From Calliphora vicina (Eukaryota > Arthropoda > Insecta > Diptera > Calliphoridae), in assembly GCF_958450345.1 (NCBI RefSeq), contig NC_088782.1:4783501-4847500 (forward strand): a DNA stretch of 64,000 nucleotides. Reading direction: 5' to 3'. Shown piece by piece: positions 23,045 through 34,250 of the stretch. Numbering within the stretch: position 1 is the stretch's first letter; every line of letters starts with the position of its first letter. The position numbers were made by a program, and so were the translations under genes. Below the pieces are notes generated by a model that ran no database searches, was not told the DNA's origin, and worked only from the letters and a program-made list of their open reading frames with translations.

Positions 23045-23724
23045 ATACCTTTCACCATGAGTGGCAAGGGTATATATAAGTTTGTCATTCCGTTTGTAAT
23101 TTCTACATTTTTCATTTGCGACCCGACAAAGAATATATATTCTGAATCGTTACAGATAGCGGAGTCGTTATAGCCATGTCCATCTGTGTGTTGAAATCAA
23201 CTTTCTGAAGCCCCTAAATAACTTACATACACGAATGATACATCATGAATGATATATCTCCGAAATTCTTCCGGCTCGGTTGCTATTTAAAATCGATAAA
23301 ATCGGTCCACAAATGGCTGAGATATAAGGAAAAAACCAGGACAACCTCGATTTTTGACTTATTTTTGACCCATATCTGGATTACTAAATCATTATTATAG
23401 ACAATATGGATATCTAATGATTGATATATCAAAGACCTGTGCAACGACGTATATAAGACCATAGTAAGTTGGACCTACAATGGGTCAAAATCGGAAAAAA
23501 TATGTTTTAACCCGAATTTTTTTTTTCATTTTTTAAAAAAAAAAAATTAATAAATTAAAAAAAAATTTAAAATTTAAAAAAAAATTAAAAAAAAACAATT
23601 TCGAAAAAACAACTGGAAAAAAATTTAAATTTTGCTCACCTAAAAATATTTAAAATTTTTATTTTAAAGTATAATTTGGTGAAGGGTATATAAGATTCGT
23701 CACAGCCGAATATAGCTCTCTTAA
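23045..23724 (+). mobile_element. DINE-1/mini-me-like repeat, family B, long copy
   Basis: Head 'acctttcaccatgagtggc', core 'gaatatatattctgaatcgt' and 'agatagcggagtcg', a short GTCC/GTG tract, the middle 'caggacaacctcgattttt' and 'gcaacgacgtatataagacc', an A/T-rich part, and tail 'gcacagccgaatatagctctctta'-like. It is the reference used here for splitting the other family B fragments. Confidence 0.75.
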
Positions 23725-23734
23725 AAACTGTTCG

Positions 23735-24230
23735 CTAGTTTTTGTGAAAAAGTATATTTCTTCTTTTTAAGTTACCCAAAAAATTTCTAAGAAGATGTAT
23801 TAGGAGTTTATACTTTTTGAAAAGCTAAATTTACACTAAATATTTTAAATTAATATAAATTTAAAAATTGTTGATACCAAGGAGACCAGGTTCATCCGAA
23901 AAACGCAAATTTTTTATGAAAAGTTCAATTTTAGGTCAAAAATTCTCAAATAGGATAGTCGATATCAAAATGTAGTAAACCATTTTAGATGTCCAAATAT
24001 CTTCTTAATTATTTTGAAAAGGGTTCCGATAAACCTGATCCTGGTGTGAATATTATGGCAAAAATTCTAAAAAATCAAATTTGGAAATTCCGGGATTCCT
24101 GATTATGAATTTCAAAATTTGTTTTCATTTTTCTATTTCTAATAGAAAAAGCTATACAACTGTAAAATTTCATTAAAAAATATTAATAAATAAAAAATTA
24201 ATTTTAATTTGTATCTTTGCAAAAACTTAA
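23735..24230 (-). repeat. Dispersed repeat E, copy 1 (inverse of 55260-55745)
   Basis: Landmarks such as 'aattgttgataccaaggaga', 'cgatatcaaaatg', 'aagggttccgataaacc' and 'ttggaaattccgggatt' occur in inverse order and orientation at 55260-55745. Both copies are diverged. No coding frame or terminal repeats; superfamily unknown. Confidence 0.65.
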
Positions 24231-26659
24231 TAAAACGCATTTTTCGTCAAACCTAACAATCACTTTTTTCAACAAAAAAATAACTAAATGTAAGGGTAAA
24301 ATTGGTTATCATAAACTTCTTTAACCTTTTGTCTATTTCTAACAAAATAAAAAAGAAATAATACAGATATTCCAACAAACGAGTTAGATATTAGTATTTT
24401 TTATGCTAGCGTCATGTTTTTCCCCAAAACGTATGTACATACCCAGGTATGTTGCTGTTGACATGCGTAAAGCAGTTCTGTTGTTGACATAAAGGTTAAG
24501 AAAAAATTTCTTTATAACTTGGTATAAATTTTATATGCTTTCATATTAAAATAAACAACGAAAACAACTCATATCGAAAATTTTGATAAATTTCGTTTTT
24601 TTTTTAGATATTCATAACAAAAACAAAAATTCCTTAAAAAAATTCATCAAAACCAGGGATCACTTTCCGTTAAAAAATTACAATCAGACAAAAACTGACT
24701 GAGTTACAGATCTACCATCATCACTGAAAACGGTTTCTTAGAATGACTTCTTAATTTGAGGGTGTTTCTCAAATTTATTAAACCAATTTTTTCCAAGTTA
24801 TTTTTCACTGTATCATTAAAAATGTTGTTACAATTAAAGCGACACTTGTTGGTTTTGCATGTCTAGAGTTTATCTTAGAAGTTATGCGAAATTAACACAT
24901 TTCTACGAAATTTACTTTCGTACCAACCCAACAGGTAGCATATGTTTGTCCTTGACACTTGAAAAGTTGTTTTTTACAACTAATTTTTTAATTACTAATT
25001 CTAGTAAATGATTTATAGTAAAGTTTATGAAATATATACCTATACACAGTCCAATAAATCACTTATATTCTTAATGAGAAAAAAAACATAAACACAAGAA
25101 ATACGAGAAAAGTTTATAAGAATAAATTAAATTTTTCCAAGTTACTATGACTTCTGACTCTTCAATTTCTTGTTATTAAGTGACATACTCGTACACCTGT
25201 GACAAAGAAAAACTAACTTTACAACCATTGTACTGTGTCCTTGTTCTATTAAAAACAAACATTTTATTTGCTACTATTGTAGTTTTCTATAAATGTTTTA
25301 AGAAAATTGTTACTCATATAGATTTCTATTGTATTGTTTTGTCTTGTATTGAATTTGATTTTTCTTTGTTTTACTCAGTTTTCTTTCTATTGCATAGAGG
25401 AAGGTAAATGAAATGGGTAGTAAGATTATTGTGTACAGGTTTTAAAACAATAACAAAAATTGAATTAAAATTTTTCAATTGTTTGGACTAGAAAGTAGTA
25501 CAATAACTATTTTCCTATTAAAAGAAAAAACTATTTTCTTAGTTGATATTGTATAAACGAAATTGGTATATAAAGATTTTTAAGTTAAAATATTTATTGA
25601 AAATAAAAGGGAAAATAGCAATATTTCTTAAAGTTTATAAAGTTTAAAATCAGCTATATGAAAAATCTATAAGTTTTTAAATTACCTCTTAAGTATTATA
25701 GAAAAGTTTATTATTTGTTTTCCAAAAATGCTAACTAACAGTTAATCTCTTTACTAAACACTAAATAATCATGTCATTTTGAAAAAGCCATCGAAAATAG
25801 TAGAAATTAAGTTCTATTACATATTTAGTTTCAAATTAACATGCAATTTGAAAAACATTTCTAAATACCTGATGAAAAATAAATGTGTTTATCATATAAT
25901 CGTACATAGTGCTCAAAAAAAAACACAACATCATTTCCATGTAAAAGTTTAAATGTTTTAATGTGTAAGTAAGCATATGAGTGAATAGTTTTTGCCAAGA
26001 AAATTACTATTTAACAACATAAAAAGGGAAAATGATCAAAGTCACGTTTGAAAATTATTTTTCAACTTTAAGTTTTGCAAAAAAAAATAAATAAAATACA
26101 TGGAAAATATAAATAAAATAGCAGAACAGTGTTATAAAACACAAGTAACAGCAAATGTTCTTTTAACATGTGTATTTTCAGTGAAAAACTTGCACTGTAC
26201 GGTTATTAGGTTGGTCCCGCACAGTGCTTTGTCGCCATATAACGAATGTTCAAAAGAAGAAGTAATTGTACTACAGAATACAAATTATGCGCACTGATAC
26301 ATTTTAGTAAAGTGAAGAACAATAAAAATGGATGCAATGACATTTTTCTTCATACATCCTTTATTATTAATACAATTTTTATAGCTGGAATATCTCAAAA
26401 ATTGGTAGATATTCCTAGAAAAAAGTTACTAAACTGTGAGCTAAATTTCATTTTAATCAAAGCCAGAACTTGTTATTCTGCCATTAATATTTTTTTTAAA
26501 ACGCTATAAAATCGCGGAAAATATTCCAATTTATATATGATTCGACTTGGAATTTGTCCAAGTAATGTTATTATTTGTATCGATTTACCAAATTAAACTG
26601 GAATTTATTTCGAACTTCTAAACTATGTAAATCTATGAACATGAAACTAACCAACTATC
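24231..26659. other. AT-rich stretch, no gene recognised
   Basis: Two frames of 65-87 codons (26100, 26246) and one of 75 (25180) show no domain. A CACAGTG word occurs at 26220. Nothing else supports a feature. Confidence 0.5.
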
Positions 26660-26826
26660 TAACTTACTGAGTCGATTAAAAGATAGCTGCCATATAAGGC
26701 CTCTTCCGAAAATCATTCACGGAAATAAATTATTGAGATTTTAAAAGAAAAATCGTTTTGCTCATTAACTTAGTGTAGGGTATTATATGGTCGTGTTTGA
26801 CCGACCATACTTTCTTACTTGTTTTT
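26660..26826 (+). mobile_element. DINE-1-like family A, 3' fragment
   Basis: 'cttactgagtcgattaaaag' is the core; then most of the body is missing and the tail 'ttgaccgaccatactttcttacttgttttt' (split here: ttgaccgaccatactttc, ttacttgttttt) follows. An internally deleted copy. Confidence 0.7.
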
Positions 26827-26869
26827 AAATAAAAATTGTTGATTATCTATTGAGTTTCGAACCCAGGTT

Positions 26870-27799
26870 GTTCGGCATAGCCAAGGAGGTTTCGGTTTTT
26901 TGAAAAGCTCACATTTCGAATATTGAAGAAACCGGATTTTTCTCCTCGAATAACTGGTTTTTTCTAAAAGTGTGTTTTTATGGTTTTAGTGCATTAAAAT
27001 CTTTAAAAAATATTCAAAATCCAAAAAACATTAATAAAAATACTCCAACTATTTTAGAAGACTTTTTATATTTAGAAAAATGTCACAAGCGATCTATATT
27101 ATATTTGAAATTAAATAAAAGTCGTAAAATATCAACCACTCATTTTAGAAAAAACTCAATTTTAATTTCAAAATGTGTCAAATTTGACCCGAATATCTAA
27201 AAAAAACAATAGCTTTGGTATTTACAAGGGGAATCCCTGTTTTCATACAAATATAATGTTCAGAAAGTATGATGAATAGAGACGGATACATGTTAGTGCC
27301 ACCAAAGCTCTGAAAACATTTAACTTATTTGTACGTAACAAATATTTAAGATTTTAGCTCCCGGATAAAATGACCTTAAGTGCAAAAAATGTTATAGATA
27401 TTTTTTTTTTTTGCAGATTTGTGTTTCTAAAACGTAGTTGTTGATATTTGAAATTAAATAAAATTCATAAAATATCAAAAATATCAACCGCACACTTTTA
27501 GAAAAAATTAAATTTTAATATCAAAATGGTTGGAAAAAATTAGAATTAAAAAGTATTTAAGAGTTTTAAAAGGGCTTAGTTTTGTAATTAGAATACATGT
27601 ATATTCTTTATCATAAGTATGAGATCTTTAATATAAAATAAAATTTACGTTCTTCTTATTTCTAGGCGTTTTAATATTTTGCCAAAAATTCGGTTAACCG
27701 GTTATTATTAAAAAACCGAAACCGGTTTATATTAAACTGCAATTTTTTGAAGAAACCAAAAATCGGTTTCTAAAAAATGTCGAAGAATCGATCACCCTA
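26870..27799. mobile_element. hAT-like debris with AACCGGTT subterminal words
   Basis: The right edge, read inversely, begins TAGGGTGATCGATTCTTCG, a hAT-type terminus. Inside it are repeated aaccgg/ccggtt words (27693-27730). The left side (26885-26955) has similar 'gaaaccggattttt' and 'aataactggttttttc' words but no clear terminus. The interior holds two diverged copies of a block 'tttgaaattaaataaaa…taaaatatcaa' near 27100 and 27450. No duplication found. Confidence 0.5.
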
Positions 27800-29481
27800 C
27801 AAATATTATAGCTATGAGAAACATTTCTCAAAATCTAGCAACGGAACTTTCATTTTAGTTGGAAACATCCACAACATTTGGGGGGGTGGGGCCACCCTAA
27901 TGTTTATTTGCTTTTGAGTGTGTGTTTGGTTTTTCTTTAAGTACAACAACCAAATGCACATACATATGTACTTGTATTAACTTTTAGTTTAGTAAATTTA
28001 GTTGAATTCAAGTTGTTTTTAATAATTTGAGGGAATAAGAAAAACTCTGAATAAAATAAAGTTTTCAAATTCTCCCTCTTTATATTTAACCGTGGCAGTT
28101 TGATAATTTCATAGAGTTGTAAAAAAAAGGAACCTTCAAATATAATTTTGCAATAAAAAGAGGAGATTACACAAAGAATGGCTGTCTGTCACCTTGAACT
28201 TTCCAAGTAAGTACCTATAGGCTTAAAATTCTGCTGGCAATGTCCATTTCTGAGACTCTAAACAATTTTTTGAATTTCTTATACTTTTACAAAGACGAAT
28301 TGCTACAGGTCAAAGTTAAAAATTTGGTATTGAAAAATTTACTACATTAACGTTCTATAAAATTCCAGTACTAAGCTGGTTTTGTTTTGCCAACTTTTGA
28401 GATTATATTCCGATGGTGTCGCAATCTTTTGAAGGCACTGGTTCAAAATTAAATATTGATCTGAAATTTTTAGCTAGAAATTGTTAATTTTTTCTATTTG
28501 ACAATTGATTTTTAATAAAATCAAAAATTTAATGGTTCTTTAACGCAAATACAAATTTTAAATATAAAATGTATGGCTACGCGTATACTTAATATTTAAT
28601 TAACTGCTGTAATATATATTAAGTATACGTAATGGTGATTAGAAAAATAACACGTAATTGTAAAGTTGGTATCGTATAATACGAGCAAATACTGAAACTG
28701 TTTAACTGATCTGTAATAATTTCGTACTCCCTAAATTATTTCTGATTCCTGATGCGACCAACCAACGTACTTTGCAACTAATTTCACAATAACATTTTAC
28801 GTACTAAAGTTTTATTATCTCAAAATTATCCTAAGGTATTAAGCTCATACTTTTGCAAACTTACATACGTTATTATTCCACATATAATTGTTAAATACTC
28901 CTGTAGTAACAACAATTCCAACTGTATGGTATTGTTTAATTGTATGCAAAATATGAATAGATTCATTTATTTATATAGTAGGTATGTATATTGTTTTGAA
29001 AACTATTTATTACAGATACTTACATCGTAACACAAACTCGTACACTGCGTTTAATGGTGAAAACTGTCAAAATATTTTGTTTAACTGTGGCAGTTTGGTT
29101 GCTGCCACGATTTACTTGCTGTGCAGGTGTAAAAACTATTTACAGCTACATGCTAATCGCTATAAAGTTTCTTTTGTTTTGAAATAGTTAGTTGTGCATT
29201 TAATATGAACATGTTTTTTATGCTACTTTAGTTTAGTGTATTTTGTCAAAATAATATTTAGTTTTATGCTTTATGGTGAAAAATTCACAAATGGCTTAGA
29301 AATATGATATGTTTTATCTATTAAACTTTTTTTTTTGTGTGTGTGTGAGCATTTTGTTTGAAGTGTATATTTGAAATGTAAGATTCACTTAACTTTAATT
29401 TCCTTATTATGTTCAAAATGATGATTTTACACATCTACTTTGTATGCTTAACAAAGCAAACATCTAACTAGATGTGTACAT
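27800..29481. other. AT-rich stretch with one transposon-like end and a hairpin
   Basis: At 27875-27897 'gggtggggccaccctaa', read inversely, is TTAGGGTGGCCCC, like the terminus of the hAT-type family at 1679. A 14-bp inverted repeat (cgtatacttaatat) lies at 28582-28595 and 28616-28629. The frame at 28984-29187 has no recognisable domain. Confidence 0.45.
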
Positions 29482-29882
29482 TAGAGTGCTCCAAAAAATT
29501 AAATTGACCCTCCACCCAAACTGGCATTGTTTTATGGACTGTAAAACTATGTTGCAAAAAATATTAGGATGATAGGGCGCAACGACTTTGAAATTTACAG
29601 GGGGGAAATAAATTTTTTTTTGGTTTTTGCTAACATTTTGCACATTAAGTAATTCCTATTGCATTTTAGTGTAAAATAGTCGTATTGACAAATATTGGTC
29701 GAGACAGTTTAAAGTTATTAAAAATTCACCAGACATTATGGCAATATGACCAAATAGTAGACCGTGTGGATACCCCAAATATATTTTACATTATCTAGAT
29801 CATAATAATCTGAAAAGGTTTTAGTTAAAATTCCAAAATATTGGAAAAATTAGTTTCGGCCGTACAAACTTGAAGCCCTCTA
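29482..29882. mobile_element. 401-bp hAT-like MITE
   Basis: Left end TAGAGTGCTCC, right end the inverse of TAGAGGGCTTC. The flanking 8-mers are GTGTACAT (29474-29481) and ATGTAAAT (29883-29890), six of eight identical, as expected of an eroded 8-bp duplication. Interior words 'gttattaaaaattcaccaga' and 'gttttagttaaaattcc' recall the other hAT-type family at 31400-31450, a distant relation at best. Non-coding. Confidence 0.6.
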
Positions 29883-31282
29883 ATGTAAATGTATAAATAT
29901 ATTAGATATACTTTGCTGTTTGTTGTTGTATTAAAATACATATTGTTCTTTGTCGTTGTTGTTGCCATATTATAATACAAGTTCCCTGTTATTTTACAAC
30001 ATTGGTTTTAGTACATTCTAACCACTAATACAACTACTTTTAACATTTTTCCAGCATTAAAAACAACAACACTACGACTAAACTCTACTCTTTAAGTGTC
30101 TATGTGTTGGGGTTTTACGCTGTGCTCTCTACTTTCCCACTTGCTGGGTTCTCTACTAAAAGCCAGAAAATTATTTCCGTTTTTCTTGAGTTGTGGTAAT
30201 TTAAGTGCAAAATAAAAGTAAATGTTGTAAATTTTCGCACTCTCCCCTTCATGATACAATTACGACTCCACACAAACATATATATTTACTTAATACTTGC
30301 CACATTTACTTGCAGACTAACACATACTAAGTGTATTACTCCCTCCAGACACACTTTGGCCACCTGCTTGTAGGACGACGACGACGACGACGATGGCAGA
30401 GCTCAAATATTTTCATTTCTTTATTCTTGGGTAAACATTGTAAGCCATAATTTAGTGTAAAATGCTATTTTTATACCATTTTATGGTCATTGTAAATAGT
30501 TGAAATTAAAATTAAGATCTCAAGCATTAACAGCAAATACATTTCATTTTCTTTTTTCATTTCTCCTTTCATTTACCACCACCCTCTTTGTTGTTGTCTT
30601 TCTTACTCATATCTACTACTTATGACTATCTGCATTTTAATAAAAATTATTAATAAAATATTTACAAAAGCATTATGAAATTTTTATTAGAACTTGAGTA
30701 AACGAACAAAAATTAAAAAAGGGATTTATTTATGTATGTATTATTTTTTGTTGCTTTCTATTAGTTATTTAGTATTTCAGAAAGTTAGTATAATCATACT
30801 TTTGTGATACCATTTAGAGCACTGAGATTAATTTTATAATATTAAGTTTTAATGATATATTATAAGATCAAAGAGCATCAAAGTTAATCTGAAATCTTGC
30901 CAAAGGACTTCAAGAATGCTGCAGTTGTTCAAGGGAATTAACAATTAAATGTAAGCGGGAAAATAAATAATTTAAGCAGTACAAAAACTGCTTCCAAGTT
31001 GGTACAAGACACGATGAGCGCTACATTTACTCTCCAAGTTACTACTGCCTTACAAGGTGAGATCACCAATCAGCTGGAAATTTGTGTCAATTCTTTTACT
31101 GCCACTAGTCCCATAACATGTGAAAATATGACGTATCACAGAACTTGTCAAACAAGGCGGACCTTATTTTGCATTATCCCAAGGACTAAAACTATTAACA
31201 GTCTTACTTAAAAATTCGGGATTTACAATAGAGAGCGTATCATTTGAATGAGGTTTTGGTTTTTAATAACTTATATGTCATT
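29883..31282. other. AT-rich stretch with simple repeats, no gene recognised
   Basis: (GAC)n at 30374-30393 is the clearest simple repeat. A frame at 30999-31211 sits in slightly less AT-rich DNA but gives no recognisable domain on either strand. Confidence 0.5.
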
Positions 31283-31980
31283 TCCATTTAGTTTTGAGGT
31301 GCATTTATAAGGGGAAAAAATGCATTTTTTTCATTTTTTTAAAATTTTTGCCATTAAATATGTACGTAATTGTCGCTCTAATAAGATATAAAAGACAAAA
31401 ATTGGTTAAAACATGTTAAAGTTATTAAAAAATTGCCAGCCCATTAACGTGTCTCAGGCCACTAGAACAAGAAATGTAGGAACAAAATAAACATATTTTG
31501 AGAAATATTAAAACAAAAGTTTATTCTTAATTAAAATATATCAATATTTACTTGTATATGAGTTTTTATCTTCATAGGATACAGTTAAACTATTCGCAGG
31601 TACAACCAAAAAAAAATATTTTTTTTAACGGCAGTTTAAAAACTCCAATTTCAAATTTTTAAAATTTTTGTTAAACAATTTTCAGAATTTTTTGATCATC
31701 ACATGGAGATTTATTTACAATATAATAGGGAATAAAAATGTGAAAAAAGTATGTCAATATCTCCTATAGGTTTTCCGTACCAGCGATACAAATTTTGTGA
31801 TTTTCGAGAAAAACAAATTTTTTGACCATATTTTGGCGAATGAGCCCAATTTCCTTACTGTTATTAATTTAAATCTGTACAGAATATTATAGTCCAGGTA
31901 ATTCTAAATATAGTCTGAAAGTTTTTCTAAAATCGGAAAACGTTAACCCTTAAATAGTGAAGGTCAAATCGTGAAGGTCA
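31283..31980 (+). mobile_element. hAT-type repeat, 'TAGGGTG' family, copy 3 (both termini lost)
   Basis: Collinear with 1800-2478: 'cccattaacgtgtctcaggc', 'actattcgcaggtac', 'gaattttttgatcatc', 'gagaatattatagtcc'-type words follow in order, then 'taaatatagtctgaaag' and 'gaaggtcaaat' as in 21930-21990. The first 120 bp and the right arm are absent; mariner sequence follows. Confidence 0.7.
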
Positions 31981-32024
31981 TTGTACATATCTGTCATTTA
32001 TTCTTACATAGTTATTGAATTATG

Positions 32025-33101
32025 CATGATATAAAAAATACAAGGTAGTTTCATTTTCTCTTTATGTCAACCTAGTTAAGCATTTGACAATAAAGGGGAT
32101 TTGAAGTTTATGACTAAAACAAAGCTACCATATTCATTAAACTTAATCCGATTTTTGCCTTTATTGAAGGCATTGAGCAGCAACACAATTCTGGCCAAGG
32201 TTTTCAATTCCTGAGTATGTTAGCATAAGGATTTAGTTTATGCTTGATTGTGGTTATATCTGCAACTAAATCACAAAGCTGTTTGCAGGCACAAACCTCT
32301 TGCACCTCCATGAATAAGAGAACAATTTTACGGATGTACAACCGTTTGTGTAATCTCTTAATAAGATTTGAGAGACAATTTTATTGGGATAACTCTCAGA
32401 TACTTGGTATGATGAATGATACAGTGGAATATTTGACGATATTCCACTATATCATTCCACAGCTGGCTCTGTTGTGGTTATATCATCTTATCCGCCACCA
32501 AAGATTCTGCAAAGTCTCCGGTAATGCAATGAAACTGTCCCTTTACACACTAAAAGTCCAATTGGTTAGCATCATGACTATTGAGCAAACATATTAATCT
32601 ATCCAGGACACGTTCAAAATAGGGATAAAAGTCTTCTCTCAAATCTCTTGCCAACACATAAAGTAATTCCAGTAAAGACTGCAGTAACAAGTTTGTAGCA
32701 CAGGCTAGTTTTATAAAATAAAGTCGACCACAAAATCCTTTTGATGCAACAATTGAGGCAACGTTAGAATTCCTCTTATACATTTAAAAGCATCCATTTT
32801 TTTAAAGTCTGATTGAAAAAGGTATCACTATCTTCAGGCAGCTCTTAATTATCATGGCCTATGTGATATAAAGGCACACGTCTTAGATTAATCCGTTTTT
32901 TATTTATTTTAAATATAAATTGCAGTATTGTGAACTGTTACATACTACACATATTTCATTGAAAATTTCTCGGAGTACTGTAACAATTTTCTAAATGTGG
33001 CAACTCTTTACTGAATATTTACAAATAAAATAAACTTCAAAAATTCCCTTTCTTGTCAAACAAATATAAATGAAACTACCTTGTAATTTTTTTATATCAT
33101 G
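32025..33101. mobile_element. P-element-like element carrying a host gene fragment
   Basis: Both ends read CATGATATAAAAAA inward, followed by ACAAGGTAGTTTCATTT. This matches the start of P-element termini (CATGATGAAATAA…AAGGTGG) in position and much of the sequence. The inverted similarity continues to about 90 bp ('tttgacaataaaggggattt' at 32084 against the inverse of 33030-33060). The identical 8-mer GAATTATG flanks both ends (32017-32024 and 33102-33109); P elements make 8-bp duplications. The 1,077-bp interior has no THAP or P transposase sequence that I can see. Instead, 32160-32845 on the minus strand is UTP20-like. The insertion lies in the 5' flank of a dead mariner. Confidence 0.85.
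32160..32845 (-). pseudogene. UTP20: UTP20-like fragment (SSU processome protein) inside a P-like element
   Basis: On the minus strand, 32783-32550 reads an open 77-residue stretch with LLQSLLELLYVLARDLREDF, then YPYFERVLDRLICLLNSHDA and NQLDF. It matches the N-terminal region of UTP20, whose homologues have a '.LLdLv.qLARDLq.DFYPhF…L…QD.E.LEW' block. Just upstream, in another frame, EDSDTFFQSDFKK and LPQLLHQKDFVVDFI match the preceding family segment ('…tFF…LLKW…' and '.FNQLvyHQ.eIv.sL'), so there is a frameshift. After NQLDF a stop follows; GDFAESL may be the later 'NFAAESf' block with sequence deleted between, and 32330-32160 (KQLCDLVADITTIKHKLNPY) is a less certain continuation. UTP20 is a very large nucleolar HEAT-repeat protein for 18S rRNA maturation. 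This piece covers roughly a tenth of it, is broken, and is not a working gene. Confidence 0.75.
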
Positions 33102-33483
33102 GAATTATGTGTTAACAAAAACTTTTATTTTTTGATTCGAAAATTTCGAATTTTGTAACAAAATGTCATATGCGGGAAGTTTTGCTTTACTTCTTTATTT
33201 CAAGAAAAGTGCCGCTGAAGAACAAAAGCTGACTATGTTTCATTGGTGAGATGGTTTGTGCGATTCAGAAGTGGTAATTTTGACATGGAAGACAAAGACC
33301 AAGAATTGGAGGCATTACTCTATGAAGATTGTTGTCAAACTCAACAAGAGCTTGCAAAATCATTGTAAACTACTTAATCAACAAGTTCAAAACGTTTGCA
33401 AACAGCAGGATTCATCTAAATTGGGTACCATATGAATGGAAGCTGACAGTCCACAGTGTTTAAAAATTTTACATGTCGAAGGT

Positions 33484-33637
33484 CTCCATAGCACCGCCCC
33501 TGGATCATTTGTAGGGCCCATTTTAATAACATTAACTTGAGTACTCCTTGGCTACACCCACTTCAAATTTTATCCTAATCGGACCATCCGTTTATTCAGA
33601 TCCAGATTTATTTCCAAAAAATTTTGTTTCTGCCTCA
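33484..33637 (-). repeat. 'CACAGTG'-type repeat inserted in mariner
   Basis: Read inversely it is collinear with 57217-57370: 'tttttggaaataaatctgg', 'ggataaaatttgaagtgggtg', 'tagccaaggagtact', 'aaaatgggccctacaaat', 'gatccaggggcggtgctatg'. It lies between two mariner coding blocks, so it is a nested insertion. Its outer end here (aaagtgaggcag) is a diverged form of CACAGTGGGGCAG. Confidence 0.7.
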
Positions 33638-34250
33638 CTTTGAAATCCTTGAAAGACAATTTTGTATTTGAATCAATCATTACTTGCGATGAAAAATTAA
33701 TCCATTACGCTAACCCGAAGAGTAACAGATTGTATGTGAAGCCCGGCCAACTAGCCGAATCGAAACCAAAGCCAAGGTTTCTGTATTTGGTGGGACCCAC
33801 CCTTTGCGAACCTTTATCGAACGCAACTAATTCGTTTCAAGCTAGCCGAAAAACGTCCAGAATATGCGACCAGACATGAAACCGAAATATTCCATCATGG
33901 TTGGGAAGTTTTACCTCTTCCGCCTTATAGTCTGACCTTCCCCCATCCGACTACTATTTCTTTCGATCGATGCAGAACTCTCTCTCTGGAATTCGTTTCA
34001 CTTCAGAATAGAGTATCCGAAATTGGCTTGATTTGTTCTTGATCTAAAAAAATGAGCAGTTCTTTTGGCGCGGAATCTATATTTTACCAGAAAGATGGGG
34101 AAACTGTCATAGCTTACAATGGCTAAAACTTCGAATAAATTTATGTTGAAAAAATGTTTCAAAATAAAAGCTAAAAATTTGAAAAAGTTCCGCAGTTTAA
34201 GGTCATGCTCCAAATTAAATTGTAGCAAAATCAGATAATGTTTAGATTTT

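Larger units (their letters stand above)
31981..34250 (+). pseudogene. Mariner transposase relic containing two nested insertions
   Basis: Plus-strand blocks, in order: WFVRFRSGNFDMEDKDQELE and EALLYEDCCQTQQELAKSL (about 33245-33365, N-terminal DNA-binding part); IITCDEKLIHYANPKSNR with the first catalytic D, then VKPGQLAESKPKPR (33675-33775); HHGWEVLPLPP (33890-33930), where the HDNARPH block with the second catalytic D has been deleted; then GIRFTSEQ…NWLDSFLASK (33990-34050). The left flank resembles the 5' flank of the mariner at 64 kb. The P-like element at 32025-33101 sits in this 5' flank, and a 'CACAGTG'-type repeat (33484-33637) splits the coding part. Dead several times over. Confidence 0.85.

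Noticed and set aside
26835..26870. B-box-like word (GGTTCGAAACTC on the minus strand) suggesting a tRNA
   Set aside because: No A-box at a suitable distance and no cloverleaf; too weak to list as a feature.
30999..31211. 70-codon frame in slightly more balanced sequence
   Set aside because: I could not match it to any family on either strand, and no splice or promoter context supports it.
32244..32597. 117-codon plus-strand frame
   Set aside because: It is opposite the UTP20-like minus-strand fragment and explained as its shadow; no domain on the plus strand.
32025..33101. Processed pseudogene of UTP20 made by retrotransposition
   Set aside because: There is no poly-A tail. The 8-bp duplication lies exactly at P-like inverted ends, not at the edges of the UTP20 text, so transposon carriage explains the structure better.
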